Origin: Pseudomonas sp. CC120222-01a
GTDB taxonomy: Bacteria > Pseudomonadota > Gammaproteobacteria > Pseudomonadales > Pseudomonadaceae
DNA: 64,000 bases
NCBI RefSeq assembly: GCF_003097235.1
Contig: NZ_QEQQ01000006.1
Coordinates: forward strand, 124,001 to 188,000
Direction: 5' to 3'
Shown: piece after piece, positions 54,244-63,972 of the stretch
Position numbering within the stretch: position 1 is the first letter of the stretch
Layout of the letters: each line of letters begins with the position of its first letter
Notes under the pieces: model-generated
Database searches by the model: none
Told to the model about the DNA's origin: nothing
Seen by the model: the letters and a program-made list of their open reading frames with translations, nothing else
Position numbers and translations under genes: made by a program

Positions 54244-56292
54244 TTAAAGCGCGGCGATCAGGGTGTTGAAGATTTCCTGCGCCGCCTTGATGATCTGCGA
54301 CGAGGCCGTGTAGTACTGCTGGTACTTGACCAGGTTGCCGGCTTCTTCATCCAGCTGCACACCGGACACCGAATCACGAGCACCGGTTGCCTGGGTCAGG
54401 ATGACACCGGTTGCCTGGGTGTCCATCTGGCCCTGCTTGGCCTGGGCTCCGACGCTTTCCACCAGCTTGCCGTAGGCGTCGGTGATGCTGATGCCCTTGG
54501 TCGAACCAACGTCCACGGTCTGCTTGGTCTGCAGCTCCTGCAGAGACAGCGCGTTGCGGTTGTCCGAAGACCCGGCGCCGGTCAGCGATACGGTGAAGCT
54601 GTCGCCATCCTTGGGCGCACCGGCAACATCCATTTCGAAGCTGAACGACTTCTGGTTGCCACTGGCGTCGTTGATCGGGTTGCCTGCGGAGTCGATCATC
54701 GGCACATCGAATTTCAGGGTATTGCTCTGCCCTGGGACGAAGGTGCCCGTCCCAATGCTGTTGCCCTTGGCATCGAAGGCTTCGTAGGTCTGCGGCGAAG
54801 TGGTTTCGTTGCCGAATACCAGACGCACCGGCGTGGAATACTTGATACCGGTCTGCAGTTCCTGGCGTTGAGCCGGGTCGGCGATATCCAGCACAGAGGT
54901 CAGCACCGGCTGAGTGATGACACCGGTACCGATGTTGCCGCTACCCGAAGTAGCGGTCAGGGGGGCGGCCAACGACAGGCGCTTGGCGTCGGTGAGCACC
55001 ACACCGATCTCAGCCGAGGCATTGCGGGTCGGGGTGATCTTGAAGCTGTCGCCCACTGCCGCGGTGCCGCTCTTGAGGTCGAGGCTGAAACCGTCGATGA
55101 CTGGCGCCGGGTCGTCATTGGTGCTGTAGGTGCCCATGTCGGTGCCGTCGGGCAGCTTCTTGACTTGGTACTTGTCTGCGCCTGGGCCGACGAAGGTCAC
55201 CTGGTAATCACTGGTGCTGAGCTTGCCGGTGTCACGGATGACCACGTTCAGCGCGGCACTGCCGGCGTTGCCGACCTTGGGCGTGCTGCGCGCGGACATG
55301 GCGCTGTCGCTGTTGAGGTCGCCAAACAGCGCCGCACCGAACTCACCGTTCTTGTCGATACCCTGGCCGAGCTGCGAGTTGATCTGCTGCGACACCACCA
55401 GCGCGACACGGCCCAGCTCGTTCATCGCCGGTGCCAGGGTCTCGCTGCGGTAGCGCAGCAGCCCGCCCATTTCGCCACCGCTGATGCTGCTGGTGACATC
55501 CATGGTGGTGCTGCCACGATCGAGCTTGACCGCGAACTGGGTCGGGTCGGTGGCACTCGGCTCGGCACTCATCTTGTTGGTGGTCTTGCCCAGCACCAGC
55601 GATTGGCCGTTCTTCAGGTAGACATCGATACTGCCGTCACGCTCGACGGTCTGCACACCCACCAGTTCGTTGAGCTGGCGCACCGCCTCGTTGCGCTGGT
55701 CGAGCAGGTCGTTCGGCTGGCCGCTGCTGGCCGAGACCTTGGAAATCTGGTCGTTGTACTGGGCGATGCTGGAGGTCAGCTCGTTGATCCGCGAGGTCAT
55801 CGAGCTGAGGTTGCCGTTGATGTTGCTGTTCTGCTCCTTGAACTGGGCAGACAGGCTGTTGAAGCGGCTGGCCAGCGCCTGGGCATTGCTCAGCAACAGC
55901 TGACGGGAAGCGTCTTCGGTCGGCTTGTTGGCAGCACTTTGCAGGGCGGAGAAGAAGTTGGTCAGCGCACCGGTGATGCCGGTATTGCTGTCGGACAGCA
56001 GGTTGTTGAGCGGCGTGACCTGGTTCAGGTAGGCGGTGCTGTCGCTGTTGAGCGAAGTGGCGGTCTGCAACTGAGCATCCAGGAAGGCGTTGTACACGCG
56101 ACGGACATCGCCCAGGGTGGTGCCGGTGCCCATGAACACCTGGCCTTCCTGGATCGAACCCTTGGCTCGCTGGACGTTCTGCTGGCGGGAATAACCGGCA
56201 ACATCGGCGTTGGCGATGTTGTTGCCGGTGGTATGCAGGCCCGCCTGGGAGGCCGACAGTCCCGACATGCCAATATTGATCAGACTCGCCAT
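54244..56292 (-). CDS. flgK: Hook-filament junction protein FlgK (HAP1)
   Basis: FlgK is the first junction protein on the hook. The 682 residues show the family start MASLINIGMSGLSASQAGLH followed by TGNNIANADVAGYSRQQ, the long coiled central part and the C-terminal D0 helix (VKYQQYYTASSQIIKAAQEI). The size is usual for Pseudomonas. Confidence 0.96.
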   Translation of the reverse strand: MASLINIGMSGLSASQAGLHTTGNNIANADVAGYSRQQNVQRAKGSIQEGQVFMGTGTTLGDVRRVYNAFLDAQLQTATSLNSDSTAYLNQVTPLNNLLSDSNTGITGALTNFFSALQSAANKPTEDASRQLLLSNAQALASRFNSLSAQFKEQNSNINGNLSSMTSRINELTSSIAQYNDQISKVSASSGQPNDLLDQRNEAVRQLNELVGVQTVERDGSIDVYLKNGQSLVLGKTTNKMSAEPSATDPTQFAVKLDRGSTTMDVTSSISGGEMGGLLRYRSETLAPAMNELGRVALVVSQQINSQLGQGIDKNGEFGAALFGDLNSDSAMSARSTPKVGNAGSAALNVVIRDTGKLSTSDYQVTFVGPGADKYQVKKLPDGTDMGTYSTNDDPAPVIDGFSLDLKSGTAAVGDSFKITPTRNASAEIGVVLTDAKRLSLAAPLTATSGSGNIGTGVITQPVLTSVLDIADPAQRQELQTGIKYSTPVRLVFGNETTSPQTYEAFDAKGNSIGTGTFVPGQSNTLKFDVPMIDSAGNPINDASGNQKSFSFEMDVAGAPKDGDSFTVSLTGAGSSDNRNALSLQELQTKQTVDVGSTKGISITDAYGKLVESVGAQAKQGQMDTQATGVILTQATGARDSVSGVQLDEEAGNLVKYQQYYTASSQIIKAAQEIFNTLIAAL

Positions 56293-56304
56293 GGTTCCAT
56301 ACCC

Positions 56305-57471
56305 TTAAAGTTTCGTTGTGGTACCGAGCATTGCGTAGCTCTCGTACGACTTCATCTGTCTTGCGATCTGCGAGATCTTGCTGGCGTAGTTCGGGTCGGT
56401 GGCATACCCGGCCTTTTGCAGTTCTCGCACGAATTGTTCTGGGTTATCGGCCGACTTCACCGCATCTTGATAGCGTGAATTGCTCTGCAGCAGGCTTACC
56501 AGGTCATGGAAACTGTCCTGGTACGAATCGTAGGAACGGAACGCCGCCGTCTCCTTGACGAACTGGCCGTCGCGGAATTCGCTGGTGATCGCCCGCGCCG
56601 AATCGCCGTCCCAGTTGCTGCTGGCCTTGATGCCGAACAGGTTGTGGCTGCTGCTGCCGTCACTGTTGCGCATGACCGACTTGCCCCAGCCGGTTTCCAG
56701 GGCGGCCTGGGCCACCAGGTAACGCGGATCGACACCAATGCGCTTGGCGGCCTGCTCGGCCATCGGCAGCATGGTGGCGACAAATTCGTCGCTGTCGGCA
56801 AAGGCCTTCTTCGGCGCCAGCGGCGGCTGCGCCACGGCACGGCCAGTGATGCGCAGGCCGTTGTCCGGGATGGCAATGGCCTTGGCCACCTGTTGCCCGT
56901 CACGGGCCGGCACGGCAGCGGTATTGGTGGCTGCGGCCGGGCTGGTGGCCGAAGGCACGATGCCGGCCAGCAGGCGGTCGGTGAGCTTGCCCGGCAGCGC
57001 CAGGCGCCGCGAGTTGAGCGCGGCGACGTCGTTGCGCGTGGCAGTGGTTTGTGTCGCCTGAACCGGGTCGGCCACCTTGTTGCCCCAGAGCGTCGGCGCG
57101 TTGCCATCGACACGCGGGAACGGGCTGGTGTTGACCGGGGTGCTCTTGTTCTTCGAGAGCTGGCGCACCAGCACGTCCTGCAGGCCGATACCGCCACCCT
57201 CGCGGGACATGCTCACGGCCAGCTGCTGGTCGTACATGTCGCGGTACTGCTTGACCGTCTCGCTGTTCATCGGGTTGTCGTCGGCCAGCACGTCGCTGGC
57301 CTTGCGCGAGGCCTTGAGCATCTCGCTGATGAACAGCGACTCGAACTCCTGGGCCACCTTGCGCACGTTGGCGTCGCTGTCGCGGTCACCGTGCTTGAGC
57401 GAGCTCAGGCGATTGAGGTCGGTGTAGGCACCGCTGTCGGCGTGGCTGGAGACCAGGCTTTTCGAATTCAT
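56305..57471 (-). CDS. flgJ: Rod cap and peptidoglycan hydrolase FlgJ
   Basis: FlgJ caps the growing rod and opens the cell wall. The 388 residues have the N-terminal rod-cap domain (VAQEFESLFISEMLKASRKA, about 38-57, and YRDMYDQQLAVSMS), an Ala/Pro linker, and a C-terminal glucosaminidase domain with catalytic Glu259 in QAALETGWGKS and SHNLFGIKAS. It has no cleavable signal peptide, as expected for a protein exported by the flagellar apparatus. Confidence 0.95.
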   Translation of the reverse strand: MNSKSLVSSHADSGAYTDLNRLSSLKHGDRDSDANVRKVAQEFESLFISEMLKASRKASDVLADDNPMNSETVKQYRDMYDQQLAVSMSREGGGIGLQDVLVRQLSKNKSTPVNTSPFPRVDGNAPTLWGNKVADPVQATQTTATRNDVAALNSRRLALPGKLTDRLLAGIVPSATSPAAATNTAAVPARDGQQVAKAIAIPDNGLRITGRAVAQPPLAPKKAFADSDEFVATMLPMAEQAAKRIGVDPRYLVAQAALETGWGKSVMRNSDGSSSHNLFGIKASSNWDGDSARAITSEFRDGQFVKETAAFRSYDSYQDSFHDLVSLLQSNSRYQDAVKSADNPEQFVRELQKAGYATDPNYASKISQIARQMKSYESYAMLGTTTKL

Positions 57472-57482
57472 TAGCGGCGTCC

Positions 57483-58598
57483 TCAGATCACGATCAGGTC
57501 GGCCTGCAAGGCGCCGGCCTGTTTCAGTGCTTCGAGGATGGCCATCAGGTCGCCCGGTGCCGCGCCCACCTGGTTCACCGCACGGACGATCTCATCCAGC
57601 GTGGTGCCCGGGCCGAACTTGAACATCGGCTTGGCTTCCTGCTCGGCATTGACCCGCGAACGCGGAACCACTGCCGTCTGGCCATTGGAGAACGGCCCCG
57701 GCTGGCTGACGATCGGGTCTTCGGTAATGGTCACGGTCAGGCTGCCATGGGTCACCGCCGCCGGCGAGACCTTGACGTTCTGGCCGATGACGATGGTACC
57801 GGTGCGCGAGTTGATGATGACCTTGGCCACGGCCTGGCCCGGGTCGATCTCGAGGTTCTCGAGGATCGACAGGTAATCGACCCGCTGGCTCGGGTCCATC
57901 GGCGCGGTGACCCGCACCGAGCCGCCGTCCACGGCCTGGGCCACGCCTGGGCCGAGCAGGTCGTTGACCTTGTCGACGATGCGCTTGGCGGTGGTGAAGT
58001 CCGGGCGGTTGAGGTTCAGGGTCAGGCTGTTGCCCTGGTTGAAGCCGCTCGGCACGGCGCGCTCGACCGAGGCGCCGCCAGGAATACGGCCGGCCGACGG
58101 AACGTTGACGGTGATCTTCGAGCCGTCACGGCCTTCGGCATCGAAGCCGCCGACCACCAGGTTACCCTGGGCGATGGCGTAGACGTTGCCATCGATACCC
58201 TTGAGCGGGGTCATCAGCAGGCTGCCACCGCGCAGGCTCTTGGAGTTGCCGATCGACGAAACGGTGATGTCCACCACCTGGCCCGGCTTGGCGAACGCCG
58301 GCAGGTCGGCATGCACCGACACCGCAGCGACGTTCTTCAGCTGCACGTTGCCGGAGCCGGCCGGCACCTTGATGCCGAACTGCGACAGCATGTTGTTGAA
58401 GGTCTGCAGGGTGAACGGGGTCTGGGTGGTCTGGTCACCCGTGCCGTTGAGCCCCACCACCAGGCCATAGCCGATCAACTGGTTGGAACGCACGCCGGAG
58501 ATGCTGGCAATGTCCTTGAGGCGCTCGGCGTGGGCACCGAACGCACAGGACAGAAGCAGGGTCGCGGCTATCAGCTGCCTAAGGTTGAACATGTTCAT
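57483..58598 (-). CDS. flgI: P-ring protein FlgI
   Basis: FlgI forms the P ring in the peptidoglycan layer and leaves the cell by Sec. The 371 residues begin with a signal peptide ([19 protein letters not shown], cleaved at about residue 24), then the mature start [20 protein letters not shown], typical of FlgI. An internal Met at residue 3 is an alternative start. Confidence 0.96.
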   Translation of the reverse strand: MNMFNLRQLIAATLLLSCAFGAHAERLKDIASISGVRSNQLIGYGLVVGLNGTGDQTTQTPFTLQTFNNMLSQFGIKVPAGSGNVQLKNVAAVSVHADLPAFAKPGQVVDITVSSIGNSKSLRGGSLLMTPLKGIDGNVYAIAQGNLVVGGFDAEGRDGSKITVNVPSAGRIPGGASVERAVPSGFNQGNSLTLNLNRPDFTTAKRIVDKVNDLLGPGVAQAVDGGSVRVTAPMDPSQRVDYLSILENLEIDPGQAVAKVIINSRTGTIVIGQNVKVSPAAVTHGSLTVTITEDPIVSQPGPFSNGQTAVVPRSRVNAEQEAKPMFKFGPGTTLDEIVRAVNQVGAAPGDLMAILEALKQAGALQADLIVI

Positions 58599-58604
58599 CC
58601 GTAC

Positions 58605-59300
58605 TCAGAAGGGCCAAAGCGGGCTCATGAAGAAGCGGTCCAGCCAGCCGGGCTGACTGGCATCGGCGAACGAGCCGGTGCCCGAATAGGTGATGCGCGC
58701 ATCGGCCACGCGGGTGGACGGCACGGTGTTGTCGGTGGCGATGTCGTCGGCACGGATCAGGCCGGCGATACGCACCAGCTCCTCACCGGTGTTCAGGGTC
58801 ATCCACTTCTCGCCGCGCACGGCAATGATGCCGTTAGGCAGCACCTCGGCCACGGTGACGGTGATCGAGCCGGTCAGGGTGTTGCCCTGGGTGGCCTTGC
58901 TGTCGCCCTTGGTGGTGCGGTCACCGCTGTAGCCGGCCTCGAGCGAAAGGTCACCGCTGCCGAACGGGTTGTTGGTGTTCGGGTTGGAGCCGAACAGCGA
59001 GGTCAGGCCGATGTCGGCCTTGCTGTTCTTCTGGATCTGGGAACCGGCGTTCTTGCTCGCCGACGTGCGTTCGTTGAGGGTGATGGTGATGATGTCACCC
59101 ACGCGGAACGCTTTGCGGTCGGTGTACAGGCCCTGCTCGAAACCCGCCTGGTAAATCGAACCGTTGTTGGCTGCTGCCGGCAGCGGGGTGCGCGGCAGAA
59201 CCGGCGCGTAATACGGGTCGTTCGGCTTGGGCGTCGGCGCGACGCAACCTGCCAACACAACCGCCCCCCCCAGGGCGAATACAGACAACAGACGCTTCAT
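58605..59300 (-). CDS. flgH: L-ring lipoprotein FlgH
   Basis: FlgH forms the L ring in the outer membrane. I chose ATG 59300 (231 residues) because it gives a lipoprotein signal peptide [19 protein letters not shown] with lipobox LAGC. The open frame upstream adds residues that would spoil the signal. The mature part includes [20 protein letters not shown], the FlgH signature. Confidence 0.96.
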   Translation of the reverse strand: MKRLLSVFALGGAVVLAGCVAPTPKPNDPYYAPVLPRTPLPAAANNGSIYQAGFEQGLYTDRKAFRVGDIITITLNERTSASKNAGSQIQKNSKADIGLTSLFGSNPNTNNPFGSGDLSLEAGYSGDRTTKGDSKATQGNTLTGSITVTVAEVLPNGIIAVRGEKWMTLNTGEELVRIAGLIRADDIATDNTVPSTRVADARITYSGTGSFADASQPGWLDRFFMSPLWPF

Positions 59301-59347
59301 GACACTTACCTCACGGTGTAACGGGAGTAGAACCTGCACTAGGGCTT

Positions 59348-60133
59348 TCAGAGCTGTTGAGTGACGAACGACAGCATCTGGTCGGCGGTGGAGATGACCT
59401 TGGAGTTCATCTCGTAGGCACGCTGGGTGGTGATCATGTTCACCAGCTCTTCCACGGTGCTGACGTTGGAGTTTTCCAGGGTCTGCTGCAGGGTGGTGCC
59501 GAAGCCGTTCAGGCCTGGGGTACCGACCTGTGGCGCGCCACTGGCAGCGGTTTCCAGGAACAGGTTGTCACCGATCGCCTGGAGGCCGGCCGGGTTGATG
59601 AAGTCAGCGGTCTGCAGGTTGCCGATGACCTGTGCAGCCGGGTTGCCGGCAGTGGTGATCGACACGGTGCCGTCCTGGCCGACGGTGAAGGTCTGGGCAT
59701 CGTTCGGCACCACGATCGCTGGCTCCAGGGCAAAGCCTTGGGCGGTGACGATCTGGCCATCGGAGTTCAGGTGGAAGGTACCGTCGCGGGTGTACGAGAC
59801 CGTGCCGTCCGGCTGCAGCACCTGGAAGAAGCCGCGGCCGTTGACCGCCATGTCCAGCGGGTTTTCGGTGGTCTGCAGGCTGCCGGTCTGGAAGTTCTTC
59901 TGGGTGCCGACAATGCGCACACCGGTACCGACTTGCAGGCCCGACGGCAGCTCGCTGTCCTGGGTCGACTGCGCACCTGGCTGACGCTTGATCTGGTACA
60001 GCAGGTCGGCGAATTCGGCGCGATCCCGCTTGAAGCCGGTGGTCGAGACGTTGGCCAGGTTGTTGGAAATGACGGTCAGGTTGGTGTCCTGGGCGGACAG
60101 GCCGGTTTTAGCGACCCAAAGAGCCGGAAGCAT
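59348..60133 (-). CDS. flgG: Distal rod protein FlgG
   Basis: FlgG forms the distal rod. The 261 residues show the family N terminus ([20 protein letters not shown], then [20 protein letters not shown]) and C terminus ([20 protein letters not shown]). It follows flgF by 47 bases. Confidence 0.97.
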   Translation of the reverse strand: MLPALWVAKTGLSAQDTNLTVISNNLANVSTTGFKRDRAEFADLLYQIKRQPGAQSTQDSELPSGLQVGTGVRIVGTQKNFQTGSLQTTENPLDMAVNGRGFFQVLQPDGTVSYTRDGTFHLNSDGQIVTAQGFALEPAIVVPNDAQTFTVGQDGTVSITTAGNPAAQVIGNLQTADFINPAGLQAIGDNLFLETAASGAPQVGTPGLNGFGTTLQQTLENSNVSTVEELVNMITTQRAYEMNSKVISTADQMLSFVTQQL

Positions 60134-60180
60134 CAGTATTCTCCTCGTGCGCCTGTTTTACGGCACCCGTTCAAAGTTGG

Positions 60181-60921
60181 TTAGCCGATTTGCAAAACAC
60201 GCGCCATGGCTTCATCGCCTTCCTTGGCCGCGTTCATCATTTTCACGTGCAGTTCGAACTGGCGGGACAGTGCCAGGACCGAAGTCATTTCTTCCACGGC
60301 ATTGACGTTGCTGCCCTCAAGGAAACCCGATACCACCCGCACATTGACATCGGCGGCAGCCGGTTGGCCGTTCTGGGTGTGGATCAGGCCGTCCAGGCCC
60401 TTGGTCATGCTCTTGATGTCCGGGTTGACCAGCTTGATGCGGTCGACCTCGGCCATCACCCGTGGGTCTTCACCCATCGAGCGGATGCTGATGGTGCCGT
60501 CGGCACCGACTTCGACTTTCTGCTCTGGCGGAATGGCGATCGGGCCACCGTTGCCGATCACCGGCATGCCATTGCCGGCACGCAGCACGCCGAGCGCGTC
60601 GATGTTCAGGCTGCCGGTGCGCACGTAGGCTTCGCTGCCATCGGGCGCCTGCACGGCGATGAAGCCTTGGCCGCTCACGGCAACGTCCAGGTCTCGCCCG
60701 GTCTCGACCATCGGCCCTTCGCTGAAGTCGGTGGCCGGGCGTTCAGTCATGGCAAACGCCCGCGACGGAAAGCTGTCACCGAACACCGGCATCGAGCGCG
60801 CCTGTTCCAGGTCGCGCTGGAAGCCATTGGTGGAAACGTTCGCCAGGTTGTTGGCGTGGGCCTTCTGCGCCAGCGCGTTCTGGCTGGCGCCGGTCATGGC
60901 CACGTAAAGCATCTTGTCCAC
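60181..60921 (-). CDS. flgF: Proximal rod protein FlgF
   Basis: FlgF is a proximal rod subunit. I chose GTG 60921 (246 residues, MDKMLYVAMTGASQNALAQ...) because GGAGG lies six bases upstream; an ATG two codons earlier overlaps that ribosome site. The rod-family motifs [20 protein letters not shown] and the C-terminal SNVNAVEEMTSVLALSRQFE are present. It is the first gene of flgF-to-flgL with a sigma-54 promoter. Confidence 0.95.
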   Translation of the reverse strand: MDKMLYVAMTGASQNALAQKAHANNLANVSTNGFQRDLEQARSMPVFGDSFPSRAFAMTERPATDFSEGPMVETGRDLDVAVSGQGFIAVQAPDGSEAYVRTGSLNIDALGVLRAGNGMPVIGNGGPIAIPPEQKVEVGADGTISIRSMGEDPRVMAEVDRIKLVNPDIKSMTKGLDGLIHTQNGQPAAADVNVRVVSGFLEGSNVNAVEEMTSVLALSRQFELHVKMMNAAKEGDEAMARVLQIG

Positions 60922-60980
60922 AGTCATCCTCCGCTGCACTGACGATCGTTTGCCGCTCGCCGTTGCTGTGCAGGCTCTAA

Positions 60981-60996
60981 AGCAAGTTCCGAACCA
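60981..60996 (-). promoter_or_regulatory. Sigma-54 promoter for the flgF-to-flgL operon
   Basis: The minus strand reads TGGTTCGGAACTTGCT, with GG-N10-GC spacing and TTGCT intact. The predicted start is about 50 bases before the flgF GTG. It sits right after the terminator at 61012-61038, so flgF does not depend on flgE transcription. Confidence 0.78.
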
Positions 60997-61011
60997 ACTT
61001 TTCGAATTCAT

Positions 61012-61038
61012 GAAAAAGCCCGTGAATACGGGCTTTTT
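61012..61038. terminator. Intrinsic terminator between the flgB-E unit and flgF
   Basis: AAAAAGCCCGTG and CGGGCTTTTT pair around a short AATA loop. A T run follows on either strand, so it can work in both directions; for the minus-strand genes it ends transcription coming from flgE and the 61-residue gene. Confidence 0.85.
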
Positions 61039-61100
61039 CGGGGTTTTGCTGCTGAGGTGCCGCCGGTTATCCGGCGCCGGGTTGCCGGTTGCGGCAATCC

Positions 61101-61286
61101 TCAAGGCTCGCGGCAACCGCCATTGGTGAAAGGACCGGCAAACTTCTTCCAGCCATCTCCCGGCGGCCATTGCGAGCACACCAGCCGGCCATCCGCCTGG
61201 CTCTCCCAACGCCACCAGGGCGCGGTGCCGGCCTGGGCCTGGTACAGGCAGAAAGCGGTGATCAATGTGACAACCAGCCTTTTCAT
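61101..61286 (-). CDS. Small predicted secreted protein, unknown function
   Basis: I do not recognise this 61-residue protein. It has a GGAGGG ribosome site directly upstream of ATG 61286 and a clear signal peptide (MKRLVVTLITAFCLYQAQAG). The short mature part is rich in Trp and Gly (APWWRWESQADGRLVCSQWP, GGCREP) with two cysteines that could form a disulfide. It lies between a REP pair and a terminator, after flgE, so it may be carried on the flgB-E message. No flagellar role can be stated. Confidence 0.65.
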   Translation of the reverse strand: MKRLVVTLITAFCLYQAQAGTAPWWRWESQADGRLVCSQWPPGDGWKKFAGPFTNGGCREP

Positions 61287-61303
61287 CAACCCTCCAAATT
61301 GCC

Positions 61304-61407
61304 GGGGCTGCTTTGCAGCCCTTTCGCGACACAAGGCCGCTCCTACAAGGGAGTGCGTAATCCTGTAGGAGCGGCCTTGTGTCGCGATAGGGCCGCAAAG
61401 CGGCCCC
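61304..61407. repeat. REP palindrome pair after flgE
   Basis: Arms 61304-61347 and 61364-61407 are a 44-base inverted repeat of the GGAGCGGCCTTGTGTCGCGA type with three mismatches. All three fall in the tip hairpins, where one arm has GGGCTGC...GCAGCCC and the other GGCCGC...GCGGCC, so each tip still pairs with itself. It begins 12 bases after the flgE stop. Confidence 0.9.
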
Positions 61408-61418
61408 ATCAAAAACCA

Positions 61419-62771
61419 TCAGGTCATCTGGATGATGGTCTGCATGATGGTGCTTTCGGTGGAGATGGTCTTGGCGTTCGCCTGGTAGTTGCTCTGCGCC
61501 TTGATCAGCTCGACCAGCTCCTGGGTCAGGTTGACGTTCGAGGCTTCCAGCGAGTTCGACTCGACGCTACCCAGAGTGCCGGTTTTCGGCGAGTCGATAC
61601 CCGGAATACCCGACGAGTAGGTCTCGGTCCAGCGCGTGCCGCCAATCTGCTGCAACCCTTGCTCGTTGGCAAAGCTGGCCAGGGCCACCTGGCCGATGGC
61701 GCGCGATTGCTGGTTGCTGAAGCTCGCGAACATTACGCCGGTGGAGTCGATCGACAGGCTCGACAGGATACCGGTGGCGTAGCCGTCCTGGGACTGCGAC
61801 ATGCGCGCCGTCTCGGTGTTGTACGAGGTGGTGCTGTTCATCGACAGCTTCATGCCGTCGGCGTTTTCCGCCGAACCGTTGGAGGCCCAGTTGCCCGCAG
61901 CATCCTTGGCGGCCGGCACCCAGCCCTTGAGGGTGAAGGTGTTGTTGGTCACGGCCCATTCGGCGTTGGCCGGGGCGCCGGCCGGAATGCTGGCCGGGTC
62001 GGTCGCCATCGACGCCACGCTGCCGTCGGAATTGAAGGTCATGGACGCTTCCAGCGGCGCAGTGGAAGTCGGGTCCATCGGGTTGCGACCATCTACCAGG
62101 GTGTACATGGTCCACTGGTTCGTACCGGTCTTGCGGTAGAACTGCTCCATGGTGTGCTCGTTGCCCTGGCTGTCATACACCTTGGTCGGGAAGGACTTGG
62201 TGTAGGTGGTGTCATCCGTCGGGTCGAAGGTCGGGCCGGCAGGCGTGGCGCTCGGCAGCGGAATGATGGTCGCTTCGGAGTTGAGGTTGATACCCTGGTC
62301 GATCAGGGTGGTGGCCTTCGGCGCCAGCGACGAGGTGTCGATCTTCAGGTCGGTCAGCACGCCGCGCTTGATGTTGCCGTTTTCGTCGGCAGCATAGCCC
62401 TGCAGGCGCAGGCCGTCCGAGGTGACCACGTAGTTGTCCTTGCTGTTCTGGAAGGCGCCGGCACGGGTGTAAACGCGTGCGCCGTTGTCGGACAGCACGA
62501 AGAAGCCCTGGCCCTGGATACCCATGTCCAGCACGTTGCCGGTGTTGTTGACGTCACCCTGGCTGAACTGCTGGGAGATCGCCGCCAGGCGCACACCATT
62601 ACCGACCTGGTTCTTGCCTACACCCAGGCGGTTGGCACCGGCGTACACGTCGGCGAACTCGGCGCGCGAGGATTTGAAGCCCGTGGTGTTGACGTTGGCA
62701 ATGTTGTTGCCGGTAACGTCCAGCTGCTTGTTGGCTGCGTACAGACCGCTAAGGCCGATATTGAAAGACAT
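61419..62771 (-). CDS. flgE: Flagellar hook protein FlgE
   Basis: FlgE is the hook subunit. I chose ATG 62771 (450 residues, MSFNIGLSGLYAANKQLDVT...) with AAGGAG seven bases upstream. The N-terminal GNNIANVNTTGFKSSRAEFA and the C-terminal LTQELVELIKAQSNYQANAK are the rod/hook signatures. The centre is Thr/Ala-rich and variable. Confidence 0.97.
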   Translation of the reverse strand: MSFNIGLSGLYAANKQLDVTGNNIANVNTTGFKSSRAEFADVYAGANRLGVGKNQVGNGVRLAAISQQFSQGDVNNTGNVLDMGIQGQGFFVLSDNGARVYTRAGAFQNSKDNYVVTSDGLRLQGYAADENGNIKRGVLTDLKIDTSSLAPKATTLIDQGINLNSEATIIPLPSATPAGPTFDPTDDTTYTKSFPTKVYDSQGNEHTMEQFYRKTGTNQWTMYTLVDGRNPMDPTSTAPLEASMTFNSDGSVASMATDPASIPAGAPANAEWAVTNNTFTLKGWVPAAKDAAGNWASNGSAENADGMKLSMNSTTSYNTETARMSQSQDGYATGILSSLSIDSTGVMFASFSNQQSRAIGQVALASFANEQGLQQIGGTRWTETYSSGIPGIDSPKTGTLGSVESNSLEASNVNLTQELVELIKAQSNYQANAKTISTESTIMQTIIQMT

Positions 62772-62802
62772 GCTGTTGCTCCTTATTGCCGTTCTGTCGG
62801 CC

Positions 62803-63510
62803 TTAGATACCGATGGTTTGTACGTCGGACAGGGAAACCTTGCCCACACCCGCCAGGTTCAGCACCATCTCGCCCGTGGTGTTGAAGCTGACGCTGGTGA
62901 CCTTGGCTGGCAGCAAGGTATTCATCTGGACTGCCTTGCCATCCACCGTGGTGGTGGCAGTGAAGGTGTAGGTGCCCGGGTCGACCTTCTCGCCGCTGTT
63001 ATTGGTGCCATCCCAGATGAAGTCGCCATAACCGGCCGCCTGCTCACCCAGCTCGATGGTCTTGACGGTCTTGCCATCTTTGTCGGTGATGGTGATCTTC
63101 GCCTCGCTGATGGCCTGAGGCACCACGAACTGTGCGTTGAAGCTGCTGGTGGTATCGACAACGGCCTTGTCGTTCTGCACGATCACCGAGCGGCCGACCA
63201 GCGAAGAGGCCTGCAGCGCTTGCGACGAGGCCATGGCACTGGTGATGGCGCTGACCGACTCGTTCAGCGACGTGATGCCTTCGAGGCTGCTGAACTGCGC
63301 CAGCTGCGCAACGAATTCGCTGTTGTCCTGCGGATCCAGCGGGTTCTGGTTCTGCATCTGGGTGACCAGCAACTGCAGGAACGCATCCTTGCCCAGGGTC
63401 TGACCACCGGTCGCGGAACTGGTCGTGGAGGTTTTGCTGGTTTTGGTGGTTACACCGGACGCCGCGATGACGTCGTTGAGGTTCACACCGCTGGTGCTAT
63501 CGACTGCCAT
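62803..63510 (-). CDS. flgD: Hook cap scaffold protein FlgD
   Basis: FlgD caps the growing hook. The 235 residues have the family N-terminal core (LGKDAFLQLLVTQMQNQNPL, DPQDNSEFVAQLAQFSSLEG) and a C-terminal FlgD Ig-like/Tudor part (IWDGTNNSGEKVDPGTYTFT). It follows flgC by 15 bases. Confidence 0.96.
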   Translation of the reverse strand: MAVDSTSGVNLNDVIAASGVTTKTSKTSTTSSATGGQTLGKDAFLQLLVTQMQNQNPLDPQDNSEFVAQLAQFSSLEGITSLNESVSAITSAMASSQALQASSLVGRSVIVQNDKAVVDTTSSFNAQFVVPQAISEAKITITDKDGKTVKTIELGEQAAGYGDFIWDGTNNSGEKVDPGTYTFTATTTVDGKAVQMNTLLPAKVTSVSFNTTGEMVLNLAGVGKVSLSDVQTIGI

Positions 63511-63525
63511 GGTCTGGATTCCTTA

Positions 63526-63969
63526 TCACTGACCCAGGGTCAGTACTTTCTGCATCATGTTCTTGGCGGTGTTCATCAGCTCGGCGTTGGTCTGGAACGC
63601 ACGGCTGGCGGAGATCATGTCAGCCATCTCCTCGACCACGTTGACGTTCGGGTAGTAGACGTAGCCGTCCTTGTTCGCCGCCGGGTGATTGGGCTCGTAG
63701 CGCGCTTCCAGGTTGCTCTGGTCTTCGACGATGCCCTTGACCTGCACGCCCTGCCCTGCCTCGCCCTGATCCTCGAACAGCGACTGGCTGACGCCGCTTT
63801 GCGCGTTCTGGAAGGTGGTGGCGAACACCGGATGGCGCGCACGGTAGGTCTGGTCGATGCTCGACGACACGGTCTCGGCGTTGGCGATGTTCGAGGCGAC
63901 GGTGTTGAGGCGGGTGTTCTGCGCGCTCATGCCACTGCCGGCAATGTTGAAAACACTGGAAAGGGACAT
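63526..63969 (-). CDS. flgC: Proximal rod protein FlgC
   Basis: FlgC is a proximal rod subunit. The 147 residues show MSLSSVFNIAGSGMSAQNTR, the ASNIANAETVSSS stretch and the C-terminal VNVVEEMADMISASRAFQTN rod signature. It follows flgB by three bases. Confidence 0.97.
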   Translation of the reverse strand: MSLSSVFNIAGSGMSAQNTRLNTVASNIANAETVSSSIDQTYRARHPVFATTFQNAQSGVSQSLFEDQGEAGQGVQVKGIVEDQSNLEARYEPNHPAANKDGYVYYPNVNVVEEMADMISASRAFQTNAELMNTAKNMMQKVLTLGQ

Positions 63970-63972
63970 GAA

